From Lutjanus erythropterus (lineage: Eukaryota; Chordata; Actinopteri; Lutjaniformes; Lutjanidae): a stretch of DNA of 64,000 nucleotides. The notes beneath the pieces were generated by a model. It saw only the letters and a program-made list of their open reading frames with translations, did not search any database and was not told the origin of the DNA. Location: assembly GCA_020091685.1 (NCBI GenBank), contig CM034606.1, forward strand, positions 34,987,874 through 35,051,873. The letters are read 5' to 3'. Below, one piece after another: positions 54,641 to 64,000 of the stretch (positions are counted from its first letter, which is position 1; the number at the start of each line of letters is the position of its first letter). A program made the translations under genes and the position numbers.

Positions 54641-54720
54641 CCTGGGATTGTAGTTACAGACAAATATTTTGTACAGTCAGTAAGTGAAAGGCAGGACTTC
54701 AACTCCCAGAAAGCAGAGCG
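54641..54720 (+). promoter_or_regulatory. rnf166: rnf166 upstream promoter with two ZNF143-type (SBS) motifs
   Basis: 54695-54720 reads GACTTCAACTCCCAGAAAGC followed by AGAGCG, close to the ZNF143/THAP11 consensus ACTACAA(C/T)TCCCA.(A/C)ATGC. 54641-54656 carries a second, inverted match (CCTGGGATTGTAGTTA). The pair opens a GC- and CpG-richer stretch running to the first coding exon. Such motifs are typical of housekeeping promoters. Binding is inferred. Confidence 0.65.
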
Positions 54721-55140
54721 CGTGGAGGGCTTTTGTTGTAGCCGCTCTTGTTGTTCGCGAGCGTTCACTGGCGCGTGCGGAGCAGCGCAGATCTGACAGG
54801 CAGCTGGATGCACAGTTACCTGCTCTGTGTGAGTTTATAGATCCGCGCTTTTATCCAGGTCATCGTCACAGCACCGCGCTCACACCCGCCAACGAGCCTC
54901 AATCCCAATGTTTACTTCTCCGGCATGTCTCCTCCAGCAGCCCCGGAAAAGTAATGTTTGGCTTTATAGAGGCTAATTTAACGATAAGTAGACTGAAAAG
55001 CCACCATGTTTGCGCGGCGTGTCTTCAAACTGCTGTACGGATGATGCACTGTTAGCTAACCGCAGTTACAACACTTGGACAGCTTCCTCTCGGGCTGTTG
55101 TCGACAATTGCAGTCAGATCGTCTCCTGTTCGGCTCCATG
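54721..55140 (+). other. rnf166: CpG-rich promoter/5' UTR of rnf166
   Basis: Clearly richer in CpG than the rest of the window (many CGCG, GCGC and CGCC words), up to the start codon. Open frames crossing it show no known domain and are treated as a by-product of composition. Transcription start is not defined. Confidence 0.55.
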
Positions 55141-58100
55141 ATGGCGATGTTTCGGAGCTTTGTCTCGGCGAGCACACAGCTCCGCCAGCAGCAGCCCGGC
55201 AGCGGCTCCGGCTCGCTGGCAACCCCGGCGGAGGGAATCGAGAGCCAGTTCTCCTGTCCCATCTGCCTGGAGGTCTACCATAAACCCGTCAGCATCGCCA
55301 GCTGTGCTCACACGTAAAGTAGCTACTTCTTGTTCAGATGTGTGCTATTGTGTGTGGACAGACAGAAAGTTGCGGTGACATCAGGCTTTTAAATGTCCAG
55401 CTGCTTCGTTTAATATGTTAATAACAGCTGATCTGGCTGAGGTCTTTTGGTTTCTGCTCTGTTTTCACAAGTATTCAACATTTAAAACATCTGTCTCAGG
55501 AGGCAATGATTTTAATATGCTTTTTATTTCAAAATAAAGGTCCCACTGACAGACAATAAGCCTTCTGACATTGAGTCCTGGTGAGGATGGTCAGCAAAAA
55601 ATAACAAAAAGGTTTCACATGAAAGAACTGGCGACATGCAGATGCAAAGCATACATCACGAAAACAGATCAACACACAGCAAACAGATACATACAGGGAT
55701 CAGCAATGACACTTAATACAAGTAATAACATTGTTCTGATTTCAAAGTGTTTTGAACAAGAATAGGTTGAAATTCCAAGTGAAGTGTGCCTTGTTGGGCT
55801 GCAACCATTATTTTCATTGTCAATCGATCTGTCAATCATTTTCCCGATTATTTGTTTGTGGATCAAGTGCAATAAATTATCTGCCGATATTGTCTACATT
55901 GGTATCAGTTAGGGCTGCACACGTGTTTGCAAATGTGATAAATTTGCAGTCTAGTCAAGTGCAATATCCAAATCACAGAACCAAATTGCAGTTTTTTGAA
56001 AAAGTAAAAATGTATGATAAAACAGCAGTGCTGCAGAGATGACCTGACCTTAAAATCTTGTCCTCCAGATGAAAGAAAACATGTTTCGTGCAGACCTCAA
56101 TAAATATCACGTCATCACGATTGTATGGGTTTTTTGATCATGAAAATTGTAATGCAAAACTGATAATTTCCACTAATGACATTGCAAATGAAATTTCAGT
56201 CAAAGTAATCGCATAACCAAATCGTGCAGCCCTAGCGTTGGTGTATATTAATCAATAATTATCGGCTATGCTAATATCTGATTTGGAGGATTTTGTCAAA
56301 GGATTTAATTTAAATTGTTGGGCAAAATTCCCTGTAAAAGCCAAAGTAAAAATGTATATTTGTTTTTTTTTTGATGAACTTCACTAGAAAACATAAATGA
56401 GTCTTACCCTCAGCTCTGCGTTGCCTGCAGGTTATATGAACTTATTTTTGAAATACAAATTGTGAAATTATTGGTTATCTTATAAATATTGGCTGGGAGA
56501 AGCAGGTAATTATCAATGAGCATATTGGCTGAAAAATGTATTCTGAGTTGTTTGGAGTATAAAATGTCAGAAAATGGTGAAAAATGTTGGTTTCTCCTAA
56601 AGCTCAAGATGACGTCCTCACATGTTTAGTTTTGTCCACAGTCTAAAGATATTTAGTCACAGAGGAGTAAAGAAAGCAGAAAATATTCACATTTAAGAAG
56701 CTGGAATTTTAAGAGAATTTTTAGGGAATTTTAAGTCTTTCTTGAAAATTGCTCAAACAATCGGTTATCAGAGTAGTTCCTGATTAATTTAATAGGTGAC
56801 AACTAATCGATCAGTCATTTCAGCTCCAATTCCTTGTGTATTGTCACGTACCTTTGACTGATGTTCAGTCCATCACTGCAGTTTTGATACTCAGGCTATG
56901 AAAAGGGCTAGTAAAGTTTCAGAAATGCCAGGAGGCTCTTGTATAGGTTTGTATCCTGGATCCACTCAAGGATTCTGCCTCTTTTAATGAAGTTTTTCCT
57001 CGCCACAGTTGCCTCAGTGCTTGCTCTTGGTGGAAACAGTTGGGTTTGTAAAGAGCACGGTCTAGACTCTAGACTTGCAAGACTTGCTTTGAGATGACTT
57101 TGTTTTTTGATTTGGGACTATACAAATAAAATTGAATTAAATTGAGTTTATTTGTCAAAAATCCTCTAATAATCAATTAGAACCTTACAGTTGAAAAAAC
57201 ACACATCAGAGAGCACTGACATGTTGATTTGGACACTGTGAAATGTCTGAAATGTCATATTAATGGATTTAAATTTATGTATGTTTTATGTAAAAAAAAA
57301 ACCCAAACAAATATATTGGCTGATACCAATACACATTTTTAACACAATATTTTATTAAATTTGTAAGACAGACTGAAACATAAAATGTTTTGAATCTTTC
57401 AGTTATCAGTCCAACTCATCTCATACTGTGAGCCTCACAGTTCAACATTGTATGAAGTCAGTGATCCATGCTTGTCGCTGGCTAGCTGGCAATATGTCGG
57501 GATTATTGAAGTCTGGGTTTACTAAGTCTCAAACTGCTAAGGTGATTCTTTCAGAAGAACCAGAAACACAAAATGTGGACTTTCAAAAAACAAAATGGCA
57601 ACAAAAATGCTGTAGTGAATTGAAGCAGGAAGTTAAGAATCTAGAATCTGACACATCTAAGGATGTGATGTAAGATGTGTGTGTCAACAGTTTCCTTAAC
57701 CAGCTGAAAAGTCAAGCTCATGTTTCATCACAAACACAGTTCAGTGTTACAGTTAAAGAGCGCTGTGTTGAGTTCAGTTATATTGCCTTTTCTGTCACAT
57801 AAGTTTATATTTGGCATATTTTGTCCACCAAATTTAGGGACCTGTACTTAAAAATATTTGCTTGCTAGTTCACTGAGAAGGTCAGAAAGACACATCAGTC
57901 CGTTATATTGCTTGGATAGTTCAGAAAACACTATTTTCTATAGTAAGATTCAAAAATACACGGTCCACTTTTACATACGTTAATGTTTTGGTAATTTATT
58001 ACCAGTTATCAAATAACAAAAAAGACTAAATTAAGTTTTCATCTGTATTCAATGCAATGCAATGTTTATAAAAGTAAGAAAATAGAGAAAAATGTCCATC

Positions 58101-59245
58101 CTAGATTCTTAGACTCCAAGAAGATGTCTTTAAATGTCTTCTTTTGTCAGTTTATAGTCAAATATATTCAGTTTAATATGATAAGCAGAGAAAAGAGGAA
58201 ATTTTTATATTTGAGAGGCTGAAAGCAGCAGTTTTTGACATTTTTTCAGGAAACTTTAATGATTAATCACTGATCAAAATAGTTATTTTTTACCACATGC
58301 TCAGTCAGGCAGGTTGGTTGTTAAATTTACTAGCCTGACATGCCATTTTACTTGCCCCAGACATGTGGGTAATCCTTATTGTTGACCCCTGATATTGCTT
58401 TAATGAAACTCTTGTGTGCAGTGTTATTGATTTAGAGTTAGTTATTGTATGGCATTTATTATTTAATAAGTTATTTCATTCATAGAGAGAGAATACACTA
58501 CAACCAGTGTGATATTAAATTATTTTATTACAACCACCTTAAAAAAAAGACACTTCTCACAATGTAGTGTCATGTACAGGGTATGAGAGAGACACCTAAA
58601 GTGTAGGGCTGCAAGGAATGGTTATTGTCATTGTCGATTAATCTGCCAATTGTTCCTCAGATAATTGATTAATTGATCCTGTCACAATCTTGTCAGTTGA
58701 AAAATAAATCCAAACATGTGGACCACATGTACATCTATGGGCTGCACGTGTTTGGATCTTTTTTTTTTACAAGGAATTCCTGTAACAATTATTTTCATTA
58801 TTACCTTTTTTTCATTAATTGATTTATTATTTTGTCCAAAAAATGTCAGAATATTATTAAAAATGCTCATCAGTGTTTCCAAAAGTCCAAGATGACGTCC
58901 TCAAATGTCTTGTTTTGTCTGCAATCCAAAGATATTAAGTTTACTGTCAGAGAGGAATAAAGATATCAGAAGATATTCACATCTAAGATGCTGAAATTAG
59001 AGAATTTGTACATTTTTTATTAAAAAAGTTACTCGAAACAATTAATCAATCATTAAAATAGTTTGCAGTTAATTTTTAATATATTAATCATTGATTAATA
59101 GATGAATTATTGCAGTTCTACTGAAATGTATTTGTTTGCGTTTGCTTTTTGACAGACACAGATCTGTTGTGCAGGAGTTAAGTTGCCACCCACCTTCACA
59201 GACACTGACAGTGACAGTGACATCCTGTGACATGGAGGGAGCGCC

Positions 59246-59310
<65 letters not shown>

Positions 59311-61844
59311 GCAGCCCTCCACATGTCTCCCCAGTCGACTGCAGTGCTCAGGGAGAAAACAAGGCTGGCGTTCTGCAAAACTGAATACAATAAAATAAAA
59401 GCTGTCAGTCATCAGACAGATTAAAAGTGAATTCTCTCCCTCTGCATGTCAGCAGACTCAAGTGTAAGAAAACTAAGAAGAGTTCTGATGACAGGATCAG
59501 ACTACAATAGCAAAAACATCTTTAACAGAAAACTGGAAGCTTTGATTGGAGCTGAGTCTGAGAGCTCCACTTTGTGTATTTCTTATTTCTAACTCACTCA
59601 TGTAATGATTTCTACCTGACTGAGATTAGAGGTATCTGTGGGGAAACGGGCACCGGTGATCTGAGGCCATTTGCAGTCAATTAAGCGTTGACGTGTGACT
59701 GACGGGATAATGACATCATCAGCTCGCACCATCACATGAATCTGACTTGATATCAGATTACATTTGAGTGCAGTTAGCCAGAGGGGTGTGTTTGTGATCT
59801 GTCCCAGTCTGGAGCTGAAAAGAACAACAAAGAGCAGAGCAGACCTCAGGTAGCCTCAGTTCTATTTCCAGTTAAAGGGAAAATGCAGCTATTTTTAATC
59901 CTTTGCTGCTGATGGGGATGGATGAAACGTCAGGGAACACTAATATTCACTTTTCACTGGACTGTAGAATACACACACAACTGTACAGGGAAACAGCTGG
60001 CCATTAACTGACTCACCTCTCTACTGTGTGTTAAATATGTCACAGTTCAATCAGTCTCCCAGGGTCTCCAGTTAAAGGGACAGTTCACCCCAAAATACAT
60101 ATTTCCCCCTGGGCTGTAGTGCTTTTTATCCATTTAGATTTTTCTGGTGTGAGTTTTGAGCAGTTTCATGTAGAAACTATTTTCTTTCTAGTAGAAAGAA
60201 AATAGATCTGATAGATTCCATTGCAGAAAGAAAATAGTTCTTACATGAAACTGCATTTTGAAGCAAATTTGGATGAATTGTAGCCATTGTCTTGTTTCTG
60301 ATTTCTACAATGAAGAATCCTGAAAATGGAAGAATTTTAATTTCACCACTTAGACTCATGGGTACTGTGGTTTTTAATGGGCAACATGTAGGAAAGTGTT
60401 CATACCTTCATAGCTGTAGCATAACCCTTTATCATTTATGGCCAAAATGTTAATTTAATTAAACGAGTAGGCAACTGTAAGAAAGTCAGTGAGAATTTTG
60501 ATTCTGATTGTTGAAGGCACAGTTCAGCCCAAAATCAAAAATAGATATTTTCCTCTGCCCTGTAGTGCTGTGTATCCATCTAGAGCTTTTTCGTTGTGAG
60601 TTGCAGAGTTTTGGAGATATCAGCCGTAGAGATGTTTGCCTTCTCTCCAGTATAATGGGAATATAATGGCTTGTGGTGCTCAAAGTACCAAAAAATACAT
60701 TTTGAAAACCATGACCTGGTTATTCACGATAATCCACAGACCTTGTTGTGAGCAGTTTAATGTAGGAGTTACTTTCTTTCTAAATTAGAATCTACCAGAA
60801 CTACTTTTGTTCTGCTGCAAAGAAAGTAGTTCCCGCATGAAACTCACAGCAAGGTCTGTGGATTATCTTGAGTAACTAGGTAATCATTTTTGGATTTAGA
60901 AATTGCTGTTGAATTTTTCAAATTTGTTTTTTGGTGCTTTGAACTCCACAGGACTAGTGCCATTTAGTCCCATTATACTGGAGAGAAGGCAGACATCTCT
61001 ACAGCTGATATCTCCAACTCTGCAACTCACACCAAAAAAAAATCTAGATGGATAAACAGCACTACAGGTAAAAGGAGATATATGTATTTTTGATTTTGGG
61101 TCAATTGTCCCTTTTAAGTGCTTAAAAAAGGACAGCCCAAAAAAGATTTGCTAGTAACAGCTTTTCAAATGTTATATGAGCACATGGACGTACACTCACA
61201 TATTTTTACAACTGTCAATATTAATTAATTAAAGTTAATTAATTGATTTTTTTTAGATAAAAAATATCAAAATTCTCTGATTTCAGCTTCTTAAATATGA
61301 ATATTTTCTGGTTTCTTTCCTCCTCTCTGACAGTAAACTGAATGTCTTTGAGTTGTGGACAAAACAAGACATTTGAGGACGTCAACTGGGACTTTAATCA
61401 ACATTTTTCACCATTTTCTAACATTAATGGATCAAACAATTAATTGATTCAATGATTCATTAGTCACAGCCCTAAAACAATATATTCTGCTGAACAGTTG
61501 TGCTTTAGTAACACGTGAAATGTCACATTAAAAAGCCTATTCAGTTGACTCAGGTTGGAAGATAAATGTGTTCGAGGAAACAGAGCCGCAGTGCTTCCCT
61601 CTCCTTCATTACCATCACTGTGGTGGTTCCCTTGAGAACGATCTTAACCTTTCCCCCTCGGCTGATGCTCGTTCTCTGCTCCTCCAGGTTCTGTGGGGAG
61701 TGTCTGCAGCCATGTCTTCAGGTGACCTCGCCCCTCTGCCCCCTGTGTCGTGTTCCCTTTGACCCCAAGAAGGTGGAGCGTTCCTCCAGCGTGGAGAAGC
61801 AGCTGGCCTCGTATAAAGCTCCCTGCAGGGGCTGTAGCAAGAAG
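55141..61844 (+). CDS. rnf166: RING finger protein 166 (RNF166), first two coding exons; 3' part beyond window
   Basis: Exons 55141-55313 and 61688-61844 join in phase to give the N-terminal 110 residues. RNF166 is a RING E3 ubiquitin ligase, reported to act in antiviral signalling and bacterial autophagy. Visible: MAMFRS start; C3HC4 RING with CPIC (39-42), C55 and H57 (ASCAHTF), CGEC (60-63), C67 and CPLC (75-78); then FDPKKVE and YKAPCRGCSKK, the start of the C2HC finger. The exon border cuts the RING between H57 and C60. ATG 55141 is preferred since it gives MAMFRS like mammals, although an in-frame ATG lies just before it (55138). Later exons (second zinc finger, UIM) are outside the window. 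Intron 1 is 6.4 kb and intron 2 carries an L1 insertion. It is head-to-head with ctu2, as in mammals. Confidence 0.95.
55790..56840 (+). repeat. Repeat family C pieces around an inserted GGGCTGCA-type repeat
   Basis: The opening piece (55795-55856: GGGCTGCAACCATTATTTTC, GTCAATCGATCTGTCAATC) and the continuation (56555-56830: ATAAAATGTCAGAAAATGG, CAAGATGACGTCCTCACATG) are the two ends of one family C element. They are separated by about 0.7 kb that contains another repeat starting TTAGGGCTGCACACG (55911) and ending ATCGTGCAGCCCTAG (56221-56235). Nested insertion in rnf166 intron 1. Confidence 0.65.
57850..58390. repeat. Fragments of family C and ACTTGCC repeats
   Basis: Weak family C similarity at about 58090-58300 (AAGATGTCTTTAAATGTCTTC, GAAAGCAG blocks). 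An ACTTGCC-family fragment lies at 58310-58390 (TTAAATTTACTAGCCTGACATG, TTTTACTTGCCCCAG). No gene. Confidence 0.45.
58605..59116 (+). repeat. Repeat family C copy with internal duplication
   Basis: Starts AGGGCTGCAAGGAATGGTTATTG and ends GAATTATTGCAGTTC. The head-like segment recurs at 58775-58830, suggesting two overlapping or nested copies. Contains CAAGATGACGTCCTCAAATG and TTTACTGTCAGAGAGGAATAAAG. Confidence 0.65.
59245..59311. repeat. (CTGT)n microsatellite
   Basis: About 16-17 uninterrupted CTGT units in rnf166 intron 1. Long open frames across it on both strands are artefacts of the tetranucleotide. Confidence 0.97.
60072..60260. repeat. Foldback element, family A partial copy
   Basis: TTAAAGGGACAGTTCACCCC start, then TGGGCTGTAGTGC and a small palindrome around GAAACTATTTTCTTTCTAG. 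It breaks off near 60255 without the distal arm. Confidence 0.7.
60510..61117. repeat. Foldback element, family A copy, full length
   Basis: Left end TTGAAGGCACAGTTCAGCCC, right end TTTTGGGTCAATTGTCCCTTTT. Both arms are present, with AGAGATGTTTGCCTTCTCTCC against GGAGAGAAGGCAGACATCTC. It lies in rnf166 intron 1. Confidence 0.8.
61205..61480 (-). repeat. Interspersed repeat family C copy, inverted
   Basis: Carries TCTGATTTCAGCTTCTTAAA, CTCCTCTCTGACAGTAAACTG, ACAAAACAAGACATTTGAGGACG and GTCACAGCCCTA at its end (61475). It lies about 200 bases upstream of rnf166 exon 2. Confidence 0.7.
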
Positions 61845-62600
61845 GTACATACTGAACATTTATTAACCATGTCAGAAAATCAGAGCTGCAACTTTGATTA
61901 TAGGTGAATGTTTGGTACATAAGTGAATAATCATATTGTGACTGCATAGCAAACACTGATGTTTATGTATTTATTTATGTATTTAAAAGGATACCCATGG
62001 CACCAGCTAGTCTTCCTAGGGTCTGAAACCAGTTCATCATATTCATCATATATAGAAAATACCATATCTGTGTTAGTTCATCATGTGTGCACCTCTAATT
62101 GTGTTAAATTAAGAAAGTGATCCTTTAACTTTTCTTTGTTCATTCATACAGTGGAAGTACATGGAGTGAAAATACAGTGCACATAACATTTTACTTTGGT
62201 AGCATATGCAGTAAATAATTTATTTTACAGCTGCTGTGAGAAATTTATGGTGCCCTGAGGTGCAAAAGAAAAAAAATGAACAACAGAAGAAATAAACTTA
62301 TAATAACATAAGATAGCAAGAAACAAATCATTGACAAAACAAATCCACAAAATGCAAACACATATTGTTGATTGACATAAAGTCAACTGTTTCATTTCAT
62401 ATGGATAATTATTGATAAGAGAGACTTTGCCAATCCAGACCAATCAAAAGACAACACAACTTATGCATTTTCAAAGACCAGATGGAATAAGGAGCAGCTT
62501 AATAAACTGCCTGATTTCATGGCAGCTTTTATAAAAAGTTGCAGGAACAAGTGAAAATTGCAAAAGAAAATTTGGATTATTTTTTCATTTAATTCATTAA

Positions 62601-63819
62601 AAATTAAAGGCTGAATGTGTGACAAGGTGGAAAAGAATAGAAATAGGGACAATAGACACTGAAGTACGAAATCTAATAACACATAAAGGATTATTGAACA
62701 AATTAGGTAATCAATTGGATGTAATAACCAAAACTACAGTTGAAATATGGAATACAGTTGTTGAAAGGTATAAATTGGAGAAAGAGACCAAAATTCTGAG
62801 CTGGTTTGCATTTGATTCTAGGTTTGTACCTGGTAGGAACGATAACGGGTTCAAGGAATGGGTGAAAAAAGGCATCACTGCAATATGCACAGTGGTTGAA
62901 CGGGGTAAGCTGCAGAGTTTTGAAAAGTTAAGGGATAAATTTGGATTTGATGAACGCGAACGATATCAGTATTTACAAATGAGGGATTATTATGAGAAGG
63001 AGATAAAAACTGACAGAGACAATGAAATTATTGAGGTATTCCGGAAAGCTTATGAGGGGGGAAAATGCAGAGTAGTCTCAGCTCTATATAGAAGTTTGAT
63101 GTCATATAGAAAGACTTCCTCTCTTTACATAAAAGAAAAATGGGAAAAGGAGCTGAAGGAACAAATAACTGAGGAAGAATGGTTTAATATTTGTAAAATG
63201 CAGTGCACGTCCACTAGCTCTAGGATTTGGAGAGAATTCAATTGGAAAAATATGATCAGATTTTTTATAACTCCAAAGATTAGGAAGGAACTGGTGTTTA
63301 ACCAACAACCATGTTGGAGATCATGTGGTCACATGGATGTGCATCATACACACATATTTTGGTCTTGCCAAAAGATAAAAGGATACTGGGATAAGATATG
63401 GTGGGGTTTAAGAAAAATAATAGGATATGAGATACCCAAAACATGCAAGATACTCTACTTGGGAAATCTGACACAAAACACAATACAAAAAGAGGATGAG
63501 TACCTTGTAAAAGTACTGTTAATGGCAAGTAAAAAAGCAATTACAAGATTATGGTATAAAGTGGAACCACTGACAGAGGAGCAGTGGATGTGCATTGTGG
63601 AAGAGATATTTGTAATGGAGAAACTTACACATAAACTGAGATTACAAGAGGCACAATTTAATGAAAAATGGACTGATTATAGAACACAAGAAGAGGACAC
63701 CACCACCACCGCTGGTGACATTGACATAAGGATAACTGCTTGATGATGTATGTATGTTGCGCCCTGACAATGTAATTATAGAAGGACAATTTTCAATAAA
63801 ATATAAGTTAAAAAAAAAA
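62601..63819 (+). mobile_element. 5'-truncated L1-like LINE, C-terminal ORF2 (about 380 codons)
   Basis: An uninterrupted frame (from 62601 to the stop at 63741) encodes the C-terminal third of an L1-type ORF2 protein, downstream of the reverse transcriptase: ERYQYLQMRDYY, KCRVVSALYRSL, and the L1 zinc-knuckle region with QPCWRSCGHMDVHHTHIFWSC (Cys-Cys-His-Cys pattern), then TCKILYLGNL. A short 3' UTR with AATAAA (63795-63800) and an A-tail (63809-63819) follows. The polymerase and endonuclease are missing, as usual for 5'-truncated insertions. It sits in sense orientation in rnf166 intron 2. The intact frame suggests a fairly recent insertion. Confidence 0.85.
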
Positions 63820-63915
63820 TCAAAGGCATCTTGTTCCAGGGAGAATGAAATCACACTCCTTCTAAGTGAGTATTCTAACTAACCTTACCAAAAATGACAA
63901 AAATCTACTTTATTT

Positions 63916-63957
63916 GAAGAAGAAGAAGAAGAAGGAGAAGGAGAAGAAGAAGAAGAG
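63916..63957. repeat. Interrupted (GAA)n trinucleotide repeat
   Basis: GAA units with a few GGA interruptions, in rnf166 intron 2 near the window edge. Confidence 0.9.
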
Positions 63958-64000
63958 CCCCAAAGAAGCAGAACCTTTTGGAGCTCAAGCTCAGTCAAAA

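Noticed and set aside
54442-55055. 120-codon frames on both strands upstream of rnf166
   Set aside because: They cross the Tc1 fragment, the poly-T run and the CpG-rich promoter, and show no domain; treated as non-coding.
59107-59424. Frames with repeated Asp-Arg-Gln-Thr or Leu-Ser-Val-Cys units
   Set aside because: Translation of the (CTGT)n microsatellite on both strands.

Overview
The window is vertebrate nuclear DNA, almost certainly from a ray-finned (teleost) fish. The genes are split by introns with GT/AG borders. The DNA is AT-rich and full of fish-type repeats: Tc1 fossils, hAT-type elements with 8-bp target duplications, foldback elements, L2-like, L1-like and gypsy remnants, and microsatellites. 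Four genes are supported, and few of the longer open frames in the window belong to them.

Layout. 0.2-8 kb is repeat-rich flank (Tc1 fossil, a MITE, an element made of short palindromic units, a foldback element). 8.1-16.9 kb holds cdk1 on the + strand: a CCAAT/CCAAT/CHR cell-cycle promoter, a non-coding first exon, and seven coding exons giving 303 residues. 17-25 kb is repeats and a decayed LINE. 25.1-28.3 kb holds a small secreted protein gene on the + strand (144 residues). It has a TATA box, a start codon split by an intron, a signal peptide, six mature cysteines, all-phase-0 internal introns and an AU-rich 3' UTR. It looks like a short-chain helical cytokine that I cannot name. 28.3-34.1 kb is intergenic with transposon pieces. 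34.1-51.3 kb holds ctu2 on the - strand, sixteen coding exons over 17 kb. Its intact exons match the family well, but exons 6, 7 and 12 contain frame breaks. 51.3-54.6 kb is repeats including a gypsy integrase fossil. 54.6-64 kb holds the promoter and first two coding exons of rnf166 on the + strand; its remaining exons lie beyond the window, and an L1-like insertion sits in its second intron.

The genes do not form a pathway: cdk1 drives mitotic entry, ctu2 is half of the cytosolic tRNA thiolation enzyme, and rnf166 is a RING ubiquitin ligase. The head-to-head ctu2/rnf166 pair is also neighbouring in mammals. The most interesting item is the unassigned cytokine-like gene between cdk1 and ctu2. 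The most important caution is the cluster of frame breaks in ctu2, which may reflect sequence quality rather than gene death.
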